Source: Alphaproteobacteria bacterium (lineage in GTDB: Bacteria > Pseudomonadota > Alphaproteobacteria > M2410). Taken from it: 64,000 nucleotides of DNA. Both the position numbers and the translations under genes were made by a program. Each line of letters begins with the position of its first letter. Within the stretch, counting starts at the first letter, position 1. Below the pieces are notes generated by a model. It had not been told where the DNA came from, did not search any database, and saw only the letters and a program-made list of their open reading frames with translations. Positions 1 through 10,259 of this stretch are shown here, piece by piece. The stretch lies in the NCBI GenBank assembly GCA_030614785.1, contig JAUWTJ010000007.1, positions 1 through 64,000 on the forward strand, in the 5' to 3' direction.

Positions 1-73
1 AACGGCTTTTGAAACGATTTTGACTTTGAACCAATAATGATCAGCGGCGGAACCCGCAGGAGGAAACAGATCC

Positions 74-949
74 ATGAAACTTATCAGCTTTTCCGATAAA
101 TCCGGCACGCGCATCGGCGTGGCAACCGATGCCGGACTTGTCGATCTGTCTGTGGCGGCGCCGGCGCTGCCCACGGACATGAAGTCCTTGTTGCAGTCGG
201 GTGACAGCGCCCTGGAGGAAGCTCGGAAGGCCGCCCGAACCGGCGACCCTGTCCTGGCGCTGGACAGCGTAACCTTGCGCGCGCCGGTCCTGAACCCCGG
301 CAAAATTCTCGCGATTGGCCTCAACTACGGCGATCACATTGAAGAAACCGGGATGGAAAAACCAAAGCATCAGATCTGGTTCAACAAACAGCACAATTGC
401 ATCAATGACCCCTATGGCGATATCAACCTTCCCTCTGTTTCCACGGCGCTTGATTATGAGGCCGAGCTCTGCTTTGTCATCGGCAAGCGCTGCAAACATG
501 TTCCCCGGGAGCGGGCTCATGAGGTGATAGCCGGTTATATGGTCGGCAATGATGTGACGGTGCGGGACTGGCAATTTCGCTCACCCACCATGCAGATCGG
601 CAAGTCGTTTGACACTCATGGCCCCACTGGCCCGTGGCTCGTGACGCCGGACGAAATTACCGACCCACATGATCTGAACATCCGATGCCTGGTCAACGGC
701 GAGGAGCGCCAGTCTTCCAATACGAAACATCTGATCTTTGACTGCTTCGATCAGATCGCCCATCTGACGCAATCCTTTACACTTGATCCGGGCGATATCA
801 TTTTTACCGGCACACCGGCGGGCGTCGGGATTGGTCACAAACCACCTGCCTACCTGGTCGAGGGCGATGTGGTGCGGGTCGAAATCGATGGCATTGGTAT
901 GATTGAAAACCGGGTCGCCCTCGAGGATGCCCGCACGATCATTGAATAA
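74..949 (+). CDS. Fumarylacetoacetate hydrolase (FAH) family protein
   Basis: ORF with FAH-family motifs (ILAIGLNYGDHIEE, DYEAELCFVIGK, GYMVGNDVTVRDWQ, GDIIFTGTPAGVG); AGGAGG-like RBS just upstream. Confidence 0.93.
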   Translation: MKLISFSDKSGTRIGVATDAGLVDLSVAAPALPTDMKSLLQSGDSALEEARKAARTGDPVLALDSVTLRAPVLNPGKILAIGLNYGDHIEETGMEKPKHQIWFNKQHNCINDPYGDINLPSVSTALDYEAELCFVIGKRCKHVPRERAHEVIAGYMVGNDVTVRDWQFRSPTMQIGKSFDTHGPTGPWLVTPDEITDPHDLNIRCLVNGEERQSSNTKHLIFDCFDQIAHLTQSFTLDPGDIIFTGTPAGVGIGHKPPAYLVEGDVVRVEIDGIGMIENRVALEDARTIIE

Positions 950-1075
950 TTTCGGGCCGCAAGTGGCGTCCGAAGACCGAGTTACGGCCAGTTTTACGCC
1001 CTGTTTACGCCAATGCCCTATATGCAGCAGGGCAGGATCGATTCCCCTGTTGACCTTACAGCTAATGGAAGGTTT

Positions 1076-1516
1076 ATGTTGTCGGCTATGAAATGGCTTC
1101 TGTTCACAGTGTTGAGTTTTCAGCTCATGGTCGCGCCGCCCTGCGCCATGGCCATGGACTGCGAGCAACCGTCTGAACCGACGGCTCATTCGGGGCACGG
1201 CCAAGCCCATGGAACCAATCATCCTGTCGCAGCTTCTGCCGACGCATCGCGTCAGGATCCTTGTGACGATTGCGCCGAGGTTGGCGGCGAACATTTCGCC
1301 ATGGCAGGCAATCCCTCATCTGTGAACTGCTGCCCGGATGCAGCCGATCTTGCGATCATCGCGCCGGAGCCGACCAGAGAGCCGGTTGCGATTGTTTCCG
1401 CAGGGTTCGATTTCACCCATGCGCCGCGCGTTGCTTCAGCTGATTTCCCGTCTCCCAGGATGGCAACCCTGCAGCGGCAAAACATCTTCTTGCGGACTTC
1501 GCGCCTCAGGCTTTGA
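1076..1516 (+). CDS. Small secreted His/Cys-rich hypothetical protein, possibly metal-resistance associated
   Basis: In-frame ATG at 1076 (MLSAMKWLLFTVLSFQLMVAPPCAMA signal-like) followed by His/Cys-rich segment (HSGHGQAHGTNH, CDDC, CC); lies directly upstream of cusBA-like genes. Confidence 0.6.
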   Translation: MLSAMKWLLFTVLSFQLMVAPPCAMAMDCEQPSEPTAHSGHGQAHGTNHPVAASADASRQDPCDDCAEVGGEHFAMAGNPSSVNCCPDAADLAIIAPEPTREPVAIVSAGFDFTHAPRVASADFPSPRMATLQRQNIFLRTSRLRL

Positions 1517-1720
1517 GGGCCCGGGAAGGTGGTCAGGGCTTGTGGCCCTGACTGATCTGTCTGCGAGATGCTTTTCAGCCTGCAGCCCCTGCCCTGAACC
1601 TTCCTCATCCAATGAAACTCTCAGGTTCGTTCCCGCGCATCCGCGATACGTCATGAGACATCACCCTACAAATCCGGATACTCGATCTTCTTGATCAATG
1701 TTCGTGAAAAGGTCAGAACA

Positions 1721-3196
1721 ATGAAACCGAATATAGTGCGCACTCTCGCCCTTACCGTCCTTGCAGGACTTGCGATAGCCCTTGCCGCGTGTGGTGACGA
1801 CGCCTCGGACAGCGCCGCCACGCCAGATGGCAACAGTGAAAAGACGGTCGACTACTGGGTTGCACCGATGGATCCGAGCTTTCGCAGCGACACGCCCGGC
1901 AAATCCCCGATGGGCATGGATCTCATCCCGGTTTACAAAACTGGCGCAGGCGGCGAGGACGATACGGCCGTTCGGATTTCGCCCTCGACGGCCAATAACA
2001 TCGGCATCAGGACAGCCAAAGTGACGCGAACGACCCTGGGACGCCGGATCGAAACTGTCGGATTTGTCGCCTGGGACGACACCCGCGTCAGCCACATCCA
2101 CACACGTGCCGAAGGCTGGATTGATAAACTGGTGACCCAGAGCGAAGGCGAACGGGTCAAGAAAGGGGATCTGCTGTTCCGCATCTATTCGCCCGACCTC
2201 GTGGTTGCCCAGTCAGAATATGTCCAGATTCTGGGGCTTGGACAAAAGGCATTGATCAAACTGGCTGAAGAACGTCTCGAACTTCTGAAATTTACCGATG
2301 CCCAGATCAAGGAACTGAGGCGCTCCCGGGAAGTCCGGCAGCGCGTTGATATCTATGCTGATCGGGACGGCGTCATTGTCAATCTGAACGTGGCGCAAAA
2401 TATGTATGTCACTCCAGGCGCAACAATTCTGACCATCGCTGATCTTTCAGATGTCTGGGTCATGGCCGATGTGTTTGAAGAGCAGGCGCAGTGGATGAAA
2501 GTCGGTCTTCTCGCCTCCGTTCACACACCTTTTCAACCTGACATTATCCGCCAGGGCGTCGTTGAATATGTCTACCCGACAATCGATCCGGTGACGCGCA
2601 CTCTGAAAGTTCGGATGAAGTTTGAAAATGCCAATGAAGCACTCAAGCCAAACATGTACGCCGAGGTCTCCATTGCAGGAGAGCCACAGCAAGGGGTTCT
2701 CAGCATACCCCGGGATGCCCTGATCCGCACCGGCAGTTCCAGCCGCGTGATTCTGGCGCTCGAGGGCGGCAGGTTTGAGCCGAGAGACGTTGAGACCGGC
2801 ATATTTTCCGATGACCGAATCGAGATTATCTCCGGGCTTGCCGAAGGCGATGCCATTGTTGTCTCGGGGCAGTTCCTGATCGATTCCGAAGCCAGCCTGT
2901 CTGCAAGCCTGCGCCGCATGAGCGATCCTGCTGATGCGGAGGGGATGCATCAGGAAATCGGCGAAGGCATCCCGGCGCGCGGCACGATCAACAGCGTTAT
3001 GGCGGGACATAGAATGCTCAACGTGACCCATGCCCCGATCCCGGCGATCGGCTGGCCCACCATGACAATGGACTTCACGGTGTCCATCGACGTTGACCTG
3101 TCACACGTCAAGCCCGGCGATGACATTCACTTTGAACTCATCAAGAACGATGACGACGAATGGATTATTCAATCCATCCATGTGATGAGCCAATAG
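1721..3196 (+). CDS. cusB: Efflux RND transporter periplasmic adaptor subunit, CusB-like, with N-terminal heavy-metal-binding motif and C-terminal CusF-like domain
   Basis: Lipoprotein-like N-terminus, YWVAPMDPSFRSDTPGKSPMGMDLIPVY HMBD motif, HlyD/CusB core, C-terminal CusF-like GWPTMTMDFTV; ATG at 1721 chosen over upstream start 1691. Confidence 0.88.
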   Translation: MKPNIVRTLALTVLAGLAIALAACGDDASDSAATPDGNSEKTVDYWVAPMDPSFRSDTPGKSPMGMDLIPVYKTGAGGEDDTAVRISPSTANNIGIRTAKVTRTTLGRRIETVGFVAWDDTRVSHIHTRAEGWIDKLVTQSEGERVKKGDLLFRIYSPDLVVAQSEYVQILGLGQKALIKLAEERLELLKFTDAQIKELRRSREVRQRVDIYADRDGVIVNLNVAQNMYVTPGATILTIADLSDVWVMADVFEEQAQWMKVGLLASVHTPFQPDIIRQGVVEYVYPTIDPVTRTLKVRMKFENANEALKPNMYAEVSIAGEPQQGVLSIPRDALIRTGSSSRVILALEGGRFEPRDVETGIFSDDRIEIISGLAEGDAIVVSGQFLIDSEASLSASLRRMSDPADAEGMHQEIGEGIPARGTINSVMAGHRMLNVTHAPIPAIGWPTMTMDFTVSIDVDLSHVKPGDDIHFELIKNDDDEWIIQSIHVMSQ

Positions 3197-3229
3197 AGCG
3201 GCCCGAGCGACAAGAAAAGAGACACAGAC

Positions 3230-6200
3230 ATGCTTGCCAATATCATCCGCTGGTCGATCGCAAATCGCTTCCTCATTGTGATGCTGACCTTTCTGCTGGT
3301 CGGCTGGGGCGTCTGGTCGGTGCGGAACACCCCCCTCGACGCGATCCCGGATCTTTCCGATGTTCAGGTCATCGTGAAAACCAGCTTCGCGGGTCAGGCG
3401 CCACAAGTGGTGGAGGACCAGGTAACCTATCCCCTGACCACAGCCATGCTTTCGGTTCCAGGGGCGGTCAATGTGCGCGGCTATTCCTTCTTCGGGGACA
3501 GTTACGTCTATATTATTTTCAAGGATGGCACCGATCTTTACTGGGCGCGCTCACGGGTGCTGGAATATCTGAGCCAGGTCGCCTCAAAGCTCCCGCCCGA
3601 GGCCAAGCCGGCTCTGGGACCAGATGCCACCGGCGTTGGCTGGATCTATCAATATGCCCTTATCGACCGATCCGGTAAAAACGACCTGGCGCAGCTGCGG
3701 TCCCTGCAGGACTGGTTCCTGAAGTTCGAACTTCAGACTGTTCCGGGGGTCTCCGAGGTCGCAACCATTGGCGGCATGGTGAAACAATATCAGGTGGTCG
3801 TTGATCCCAACCGCTTGCGCGCCTATGGCATTCCCCTTGCCAAAGTTCACAGCGCCATCCAGGGCGGTAACAAGGAGACCGGCGGCTCGGTCATCGAAAT
3901 GGGCGAGGCGGAATATATGGTGCGGGCATCCGGCTATATTTCCAGCCGCGAAGAGCTTAAAAATATCCCGCTGGCGACGACGCCGCGCGGCACGCCGGTG
4001 CTTCTCAAAGATGTGGCAGAAATCCGCATGGGACCGGAGCTGCGGCGCGGCATTGGCGAGCTCAACGGTGAAGGCGAAGCGGTCGGCGGCGTTATCATCA
4101 TGCGGTGGGGCGAGAATGCGCTGAGCACCATTGAGGCGGTCAAGGAGAAACTGTCCGAGCTGAAGCACTCTCTTCCTCCCGGTGTCGAGATCGTCGAGAC
4201 CTATGATCGCTCTTCCCTCATTGAACGCGCCGTCGATAACCTGCGAGAAAAACTGCTTGAGGAGTTCCTTGTGGTCGCATTGGTTTGCGCCGTCTTTTTG
4301 TTTCACCTGCGCTCGGCCCTGGTGATCATCCTCAGCCTTCCGGTCGGCGTACTTGCGGCCATCATCATCATGAACGCGCAAGGCATCAACGCGAACATCA
4401 TGTCGCTCGGCGGCATCGCCATTGCCATCGGGGCGATGGTGGACGCGGCCATTGTGATGGTTGAAAATGTTCACAAACATGCGGAGCGCGAACCCCTGAC
4501 GAATGAAAACCGATGGCGGATCGTTTCCGAGGCGGCGACGGAAGTCGGGCCAGCCCTGTTCTTTTCTCTCCTCATTATCACACTGAGCTTTGTTCCAATC
4601 TTCTCTCTCGAGGCCCAGGAAGGACGCCTCTTCAGTCCGCTGGCCTATACCAAGACCTATGCCATGGCATCGGCTGCCATTCTTTCCATCACGCTGGTTC
4701 CGGTTCTCATGGGCTATTTCATTCGCGGGCGCATTCGTCCGGAACATGAAAACCCGATCAACCGGGCGGTGATCACGTCCTATCGGCCCCTCATCGGGTT
4801 TGCCTTGAAGAAGCCTGCTGCTGTGCTCGCGCTTGCGCTCCTGGTCATGTTGAGCGGGCTGTGGCCACTCTCACGCCTTGGCGGTGAATTCATGCCGGAA
4901 CTTGACGAAGGCGATCTGCTCTATATGCCGAGCGCCTTTCCCGGGATCTCGGTCGGAAAATCAGCCGAGCTTCTGCAACAGACCAACCGGCTGATCAAAA
5001 CCATTCCGGAGGTGGAGACCGTCTACGGCAAGGCGGGCCGCGCCGAAACCGCGACCGACCCGGCGCCTCTGACGATGATCGAAACGACGATAAAAATGCA
5101 GCCCCTGGAGGAGTGGCGCCCCGGCGTCACCATGGACAGCCTCAAGGCCGAGCTGGACGGGCTGATCCAGATCCCCAGCCTGACCAACGTCTGGATCATG
5201 CCGATCAAGAACCGCATTGATATGCTCGCCACCGGTATCAAGACACCGGTGGGTATCAAGGTTGCCGGACCCGATCTTGATGTTATCGGGACCATCGGCG
5301 AGGACATTGAACGGGTTGTGAAAAAAGTGCCCGGCGCCTCATCGGTCTATGCGGAGCGGGTCACTGGCGGGCGGTTCATCGATGTTGATATCGACCGAAA
5401 CGCCGCAGCGCGCTTTAATCTCAATATTGATGATGTGCAGAATATTATCCGCACCGCCATTGGCGGCATGCGTGTCACCGAAAGCGTCGAGGGTCTGGAG
5501 CGCTACCCGGTCAATCTTCGCTACCCGCGAGAATACCGCGATTCCCTTGAACGCCTTAAGCTGCTTCCCATCGTGACACCGGGCGGCGCGCATATTCCGC
5601 TCGGGAAGATTACCAACATTTCGATCAGTGATGGCCCGCCCATGATCCGCGGTGAAAACGCACGGCCCAACGGGTGGATTTATGTCGATATCGCCGGGCG
5701 CGACCTCAGCCGGTTTGTTATCGATGCCAAGGCAGCCGTTGCCAATGAGATCAAGCTTCCGGTGGGTTATTCGATTTCATGGTCCGGTCAATATGAATAT
5801 ATGGAGCGCGCAAAGGAGCGGCTCAGCGTGGTGATCCCCGTTACGCTGGTTATCATCATCCTGTTGCTGTTTATACACTTCCGCAATCTGACATCGGTTC
5901 TGATTATCCTGGGCACGCTGCCACTTGGGCTGGTTGGCGGGCTGTGGCTGCTCTATCTGCTGGGCTACAATATTTCGGTTGCGGTCGGTGTCGGATTTAT
6001 TGCGTTAGCCGGTGTCGCCGTCGAGATGGGCGTTTTGATGATCGTCTACCTCAATCAGGCGCTTGAACGCAAGAAGGCCGAAATAGCCGCCGAGGGAGGA
6101 ACCCTGAAAGTCGAGGATTTGCGCACAGCGGTTCTGGATGGAGCCTTGATGCGGGTGCGCCCTATTGTGATGACGGTAGCGGTGATCATTGCCGGTCTCC

Positions 6201-6376
6201 TGCCGATCATGCTGGGATCAGGCACCGGATCAGAAGTCATGCGCCGGATCGCGGCTCCCATGGTCGGCGGCATGGTCAGTGCGACCGCTCTGACACTGTT
6301 GGTCATCCCGGCAGTCTACCTCATCTGGCAACGCAGCAAACTCTCCAAAATTCCGGAGGGCGAGATCATACAATGA
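3230..6376 (+). CDS. cusA: CusA/CzcA family heavy metal efflux RND permease
   Basis: 1048 aa; typical HME-RND sequence (NTPLDAIPDLSDVQVIVKT, GGIAIAIGAMVDAAIVMVEN, GGEFMPELDEGDLLYMP). Confidence 0.95.
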   Translation: MLANIIRWSIANRFLIVMLTFLLVGWGVWSVRNTPLDAIPDLSDVQVIVKTSFAGQAPQVVEDQVTYPLTTAMLSVPGAVNVRGYSFFGDSYVYIIFKDGTDLYWARSRVLEYLSQVASKLPPEAKPALGPDATGVGWIYQYALIDRSGKNDLAQLRSLQDWFLKFELQTVPGVSEVATIGGMVKQYQVVVDPNRLRAYGIPLAKVHSAIQGGNKETGGSVIEMGEAEYMVRASGYISSREELKNIPLATTPRGTPVLLKDVAEIRMGPELRRGIGELNGEGEAVGGVIIMRWGENALSTIEAVKEKLSELKHSLPPGVEIVETYDRSSLIERAVDNLREKLLEEFLVVALVCAVFLFHLRSALVIILSLPVGVLAAIIIMNAQGINANIMSLGGIAIAIGAMVDAAIVMVENVHKHAEREPLTNENRWRIVSEAATEVGPALFFSLLIITLSFVPIFSLEAQEGRLFSPLAYTKTYAMASAAILSITLVPVLMGYFIRGRIRPEHENPINRAVITSYRPLIGFALKKPAAVLALALLVMLSGLWPLSRLGGEFMPELDEGDLLYMPSAFPGISVGKSAELLQQTNRLIKTIPEVETVYGKAGRAETATDPAPLTMIETTIKMQPLEEWRPGVTMDSLKAELDGLIQIPSLTNVWIMPIKNRIDMLATGIKTPVGIKVAGPDLDVIGTIGEDIERVVKKVPGASSVYAERVTGGRFIDVDIDRNAAARFNLNIDDVQNIIRTAIGGMRVTESVEGLERYPVNLRYPREYRDSLERLKLLPIVTPGGAHIPLGKITNISISDGPPMIRGENARPNGWIYVDIAGRDLSRFVIDAKAAVANEIKLPVGYSISWSGQYEYMERAKERLSVVIPVTLVIIILLLFIHFRNLTSVLIILGTLPLGLVGGLWLLYLLGYNISVAVGVGFIALAGVAVEMGVLMIVYLNQALERKKAEIAAEGGTLKVEDLRTAVLDGALMRVRPIVMTVAVIIAGLLPIMLGSGTGSEVMRRIAAPMVGGMVSATALTLLVIPAVYLIWQRSKLSKIPEGEIIQ

Positions 6377-6485
6377 CGCAGAGATCGACATGCAATCGCG
6401 AGAGATGCTGGTCATGCGCCGCAGCGGTGCAGCATGGGAAATTACCTTGATCCATTGGGGCGAGTAGTGGGGGGCGAGTAGTGGA

Positions 6486-7292
6486 TCAGTCTTCCTCGAC
6501 GATGATAAGGTGGAGCCGCTGGGCGCCTTCGGGCGGGTTGAGGCGGCGGGTCTCAAAGTAACGCGCTTCGCCCGGCTCAATGTCGCCGCCGCGTGGCTTG
6601 AACTTCCATTGATCCAGATCACGACCAGCGATGGTGCGCACTGTGACCTGAACCACTGGCACGGCAATTGGCTTGTCGGTTTGATTGACCACCTCGCCAG
6701 AGACAATCAGAACCTGCCGACCCTCTTCCATTGCTTCAATATAGCCGGTATTCTGAAGATCGTAATCACTGGTTGCCTGCTCGACAGGAAGCAGCGCGTA
6801 AAGCGCTTCTGTCTGCGGTATCAGGGCAACGATTTGTGGCCGGAAGTACCAGGTCCCGGCGGCGAGCACGCCCAAAACCGCTACAGTCCCCAACAGACCA
6901 ACCAGGGCGGAAACCACCCTTGATCCGCGGCGACGTTCGGGCAGTTCATAATCCGGTTCGGTGCTGAAGCGCGGCGTGGTCTCGCGGAACTCATCGACGA
7001 CAGACCTTCCGGATGACCGATCATACTCATCATGTGTGCGCCCGATCTCTTCACTAAAGGGCTCGTCAAACTGATCAATCGACGAAAAGCCCCGATCATC
7101 AGGGGCGGGTGCAGGACCGAGATCGTCCTCGTACTCTTCGTAAAGAGTTTCATAGGCCTCGGGTGCACTCACATCCTGAAACCACGTATGTTGGCAGCGT
7201 GAGCAACGCACTGCGCGCCCCGGAGGCATAAACCCTTCGGAGCTGGCAACATAACGCGTTGCACAATTCGGACATGTCAAAACCAACGACAC
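6486..7292 (-). CDS. MJ0042-type zinc-ribbon / DUF3426-like protein
   Basis: N-terminal CPNCATRYVASSEGFMPPGRAVRCSRCQHTW zinc finger, one TM segment, C-terminal DUF3426-like region. Confidence 0.85.
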   Translation of the reverse strand: MSLVLTCPNCATRYVASSEGFMPPGRAVRCSRCQHTWFQDVSAPEAYETLYEEYEDDLGPAPAPDDRGFSSIDQFDEPFSEEIGRTHDEYDRSSGRSVVDEFRETTPRFSTEPDYELPERRRGSRVVSALVGLLGTVAVLGVLAAGTWYFRPQIVALIPQTEALYALLPVEQATSDYDLQNTGYIEAMEEGRQVLIVSGEVVNQTDKPIAVPVVQVTVRTIAGRDLDQWKFKPRGGDIEPGEARYFETRRLNPPEGAQRLHLIIVEED

Positions 7293-7590
7293 AGAACCTG
7301 ACCACCTTTACACAGACACCACGGCCTGAGACCGCCTCGGGACCGCCCCGGGGCCGCCTCCAAATCACCATGAAGCATCTCTCCAGTCTGCCACAGATTA
7401 CAGGCAAAACAAAATCGACGCGCATTAAAGGGCAATTATCCGCCGGATTGGTTGTTTTTTCATTTATGACGCCTTTGTCCGAATCAGACCGGAAAAAGGG
7501 CAGATATCCTTGAGATTTGGCTGGCGACAAGGCGCGAAAGGCTCTATCAAATCAAGGAGATCCGGTTTTATTTCGATTCGAGGCCCTTTC

Positions 7591-8331
7591 GTGGACACCC
7601 CCGCTCCCAGCCCGCTTGTTCGCCTGACAAAGGTCGGTATGCGTTATGGCACCGGCGAACCGGTTCTTCGCGACATGACATTTTCTCTGGCGGCCGGAGA
7701 TTTTCGCTTTTTGACCGGCCACTCCGGAGCCGGCAAGTCCTCGTTGCTGCGCCTGCTTTACCTCGCCCACCGGCCGTCGGAAGGCAGCATCGAGATGTTC
7801 GGACGGGACCTCACCGATGCGGCCCGCGAAGAGCTCCCCGATATGCGTCGGCGCATTGGCGTGGTGTTTCAGGATTACCGGCTACTCGATCACATGACCA
7901 GCTTCGAGAACGTTGCCTTGCCGCTCAGAATTCTTGGCAAGCGGCTGGAGGAATACCGCGATGATGTGGTGGAGCTGCTCACTTGGGTGGGGTTGGCCGA
8001 CTGCATCAACAAGCGGCCAACATTCTTGTCAGGTGGTGAAAAACAGCGCGTTGCTATCGCCCGCGCCATCGTCGCCAAGCCGGATCTTCTGATTGCTGAT
8101 GAGCCAACAGGCAATCTTGATGCGGACATTGGTATGCGGTTGATGCGTCTTTTCGTTGAGCTCAACAGACTGGGGACAACGATTGTCATCGCAACACACG
8201 ATCGCTATCTCGTGGAAGCGGTCGGCGCTGACGAGCTTTACCTCGAGGCGGGGCGCCTCGTCGCCCCCGAACCAGCCTATGCGAGCGGGCGCTGGCAGCA
8301 GGCGGACGCGCAAAAGGGGGATGGAGCATGA
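7591..8331 (+). CDS. ftsE: Cell division ATP-binding protein FtsE
   Basis: Walker A GHSGAGKSS, LSGGEKQRVAIARAIV, Walker B LLIADEPTGNLD; GTG at 7591 preferred to 7510; overlaps ftsX. Confidence 0.9.
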   Translation: MDTPAPSPLVRLTKVGMRYGTGEPVLRDMTFSLAAGDFRFLTGHSGAGKSSLLRLLYLAHRPSEGSIEMFGRDLTDAAREELPDMRRRIGVVFQDYRLLDHMTSFENVALPLRILGKRLEEYRDDVVELLTWVGLADCINKRPTFLSGGEKQRVAIARAIVAKPDLLIADEPTGNLDADIGMRLMRLFVELNRLGTTIVIATHDRYLVEAVGADELYLEAGRLVAPEPAYASGRWQQADAQKGDGA

Positions 8332-9326
8332 CTGAAGAACCCCGCGATTCAAGTTCAACAAACGCCCGCGGCTATGGCCCTCCGGATGAGCCCGCCGTCA
8401 GGAGTGAGATCATTGTTTCCACCGGCCCCATTCTGCCTGGCATCGGCGAGAATATCATGTCCGGCTGGTCGCTGGTGCGGATCATCGCTATCATGTGTTT
8501 CCTTGCCAGCCTCGCGCTGGGGGCCATGCTGGCCGTCAACGACGCAGCGGCCAAATGGTCCAATAATCGGTCCGGGGCCTTGACGATCCAGCTCAAGGCG
8601 AGCCCGAAGATGGATGAGGCGACCCAGATTGCAACAACGCGCGAGATCCTGGCGAAGACGGAAGCCGTCGCCTCGGTTCGGGTTCTCAGCAAGGCGGCCT
8701 CAGCCAAACTTCTGGAACCATGGCTCGGCAATCAGGGTGTCCTGAATGAACTCCCCCTTCCGGTTCTTGTCGAGGTCACTCTCGATGGCCGGCACGATAA
8801 CAAGGGCAAAGGTGCGGACGATTTCAGCGCCCTGCGGCAAAAGCTTGAAACATCTGTACCGGGATCTGTGCTTGACGACCATCGCCGCTGGAACGATCAG
8901 CTCGACAGGGTGTCCAGCGCTCTGAGATGGCTGGCCTTTTGCATCCTGACGTTAATCGTCGGGGCGACCTCGATGATTATAATTTTCGCGACGCGCTCGG
9001 GTCTGGCAGCAAATGAACATATCGTCGAGGTGCTTCATCTTGTCGGTGCCCGCGATGCCCTGATCGCCCGAGAATTTCAAAATCATTTCCTCTGGATTGC
9101 GGTTTGGGCCGGACTGATGGGAATTGGCGGCGCGGGGATCACCTTTGTGCTCCTGGGACAGGCCTCTCGCTCCAGTTGGGCCGGTGACATGTTTGCCTTT
9201 TTGCCGACGCTGGCCTTTGAACCCTCATTCTATGTCTTCCTCCTGCTCATACCGCTCGGGACAGTTGCACTGACTGTCATTACGGCGCGAATAACCGTTA
9301 TTCATACGCTCACAAAAGTTGTCTAG
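8328..9326 (+). CDS. ftsX: Cell division protein FtsX-like permease
   Basis: 4-nt overlap with ftsE, FtsX topology (NEHIVEVLHLVGARDALIAREFQNHFLW). Confidence 0.9.
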   Translation: MTEEPRDSSSTNARGYGPPDEPAVRSEIIVSTGPILPGIGENIMSGWSLVRIIAIMCFLASLALGAMLAVNDAAAKWSNNRSGALTIQLKASPKMDEATQIATTREILAKTEAVASVRVLSKAASAKLLEPWLGNQGVLNELPLPVLVEVTLDGRHDNKGKGADDFSALRQKLETSVPGSVLDDHRRWNDQLDRVSSALRWLAFCILTLIVGATSMIIIFATRSGLAANEHIVEVLHLVGARDALIAREFQNHFLWIAVWAGLMGIGGAGITFVLLGQASRSSWAGDMFAFLPTLAFEPSFYVFLLLIPLGTVALTVITARITVIHTLTKVV

Positions 9327-9515
9327 GGCGCTGATGAACTACAATAATCTGGCCAATAGTCCGGCCAGACAGCTGCGTGAAATCCAGAGTGTCGGCGGCA
9401 ACATATTGTCAACAAAATCCATGGCATAATGGCCTCAGGATCCGGTTTGTAGTAGAATGATACACAATCGTTATGTGAAGAGGCTCTGGATGCGACGAAC
9501 ACAAGGACATCTGTG

Positions 9516-10169
9516 ATGGACCGTCGGGATGGTCTGATTGCGATGGACCGTAAAAGCGGTGTGGCCGGGTTTGTGCTCGGGCTTGTGTTGTCCGTCACCG
9601 TTGCCGGACTACTGGTCGGGCTCGGGGGGTTCCTGAGTTTTGTCGACCTTGTTTCCCGGACACCGAGCGCTGCCGTTGCAGCGGAGGGAGCCGAAGCGGC
9701 CGATGCCATTGTAGTTCTGACGGGAGGTCCTGCCAGACTTGAGACAGGCATGAAACTTCTCAATGATGATCAGGGCAAACGCTTGTTGATTTCAGGGGTC
9801 AATCCGATCATCGACCGTGAAGAAGTACGCAAGCTGATTGATCCAGCTTACCTTGCCGAGTTCGATTGCTGTGTCGATCTTGACAAGTCAGCTACCAATA
9901 CCATCAGCAATGCGACAGAAACGGCGCGCTGGGCTGCCGATCATAACTATCGCCGGGTCATCGTCGTAACCGCTGGCTATCACATGCCGCGCTCACTTGC
10001 AGAAATGAGGCGTGCGGCACCGGACATCGCCTGGATCCCCCAGGCCGTTCATCCAGCAGATACCCACCTTGGCGGCTGGTGGCGCCGGCCTGGCAGCGCC
10101 AGATTGTTGTTTTCGGAATATATGAAATATCTGGCCATGCAGATCCGATTCCGGTTAGAAACCCTCTAG
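9516..10169 (+). CDS. YdcF family (DUF218) protein
   Basis: DAIVVLTGGPARLETGMKLLN, LLISGVNP, VIVVTAGYHMPRSLAEM: DUF218 pattern. Confidence 0.85.
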   Translation: MDRRDGLIAMDRKSGVAGFVLGLVLSVTVAGLLVGLGGFLSFVDLVSRTPSAAVAAEGAEAADAIVVLTGGPARLETGMKLLNDDQGKRLLISGVNPIIDREEVRKLIDPAYLAEFDCCVDLDKSATNTISNATETARWAADHNYRRVIVVTAGYHMPRSLAEMRRAAPDIAWIPQAVHPADTHLGGWWRRPGSARLLFSEYMKYLAMQIRFRLETL

Positions 10170-10259
10170 TCCCGCCGTGCATTTTGTCACAAAACCGGTT
10201 ACCACTTTTGTAAATGCGCTCTATTACTTCTTTCCGGAAGCTGCAGAAGGTTCTCATTC

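Noticed and set aside
581-1294. 237-aa minus-strand ORF overlapping the FAH gene and small His/Cys ORF
   Set aside because: Antisense to a solid FAH gene, no domain recognised.
3584-4747. Long antisense ORF (387 aa, minus) inside cusA
   Set aside because: Shadow ORF of a GC-rich gene; sense frame is an unambiguous RND permease and the antisense protein has no recognisable domain.
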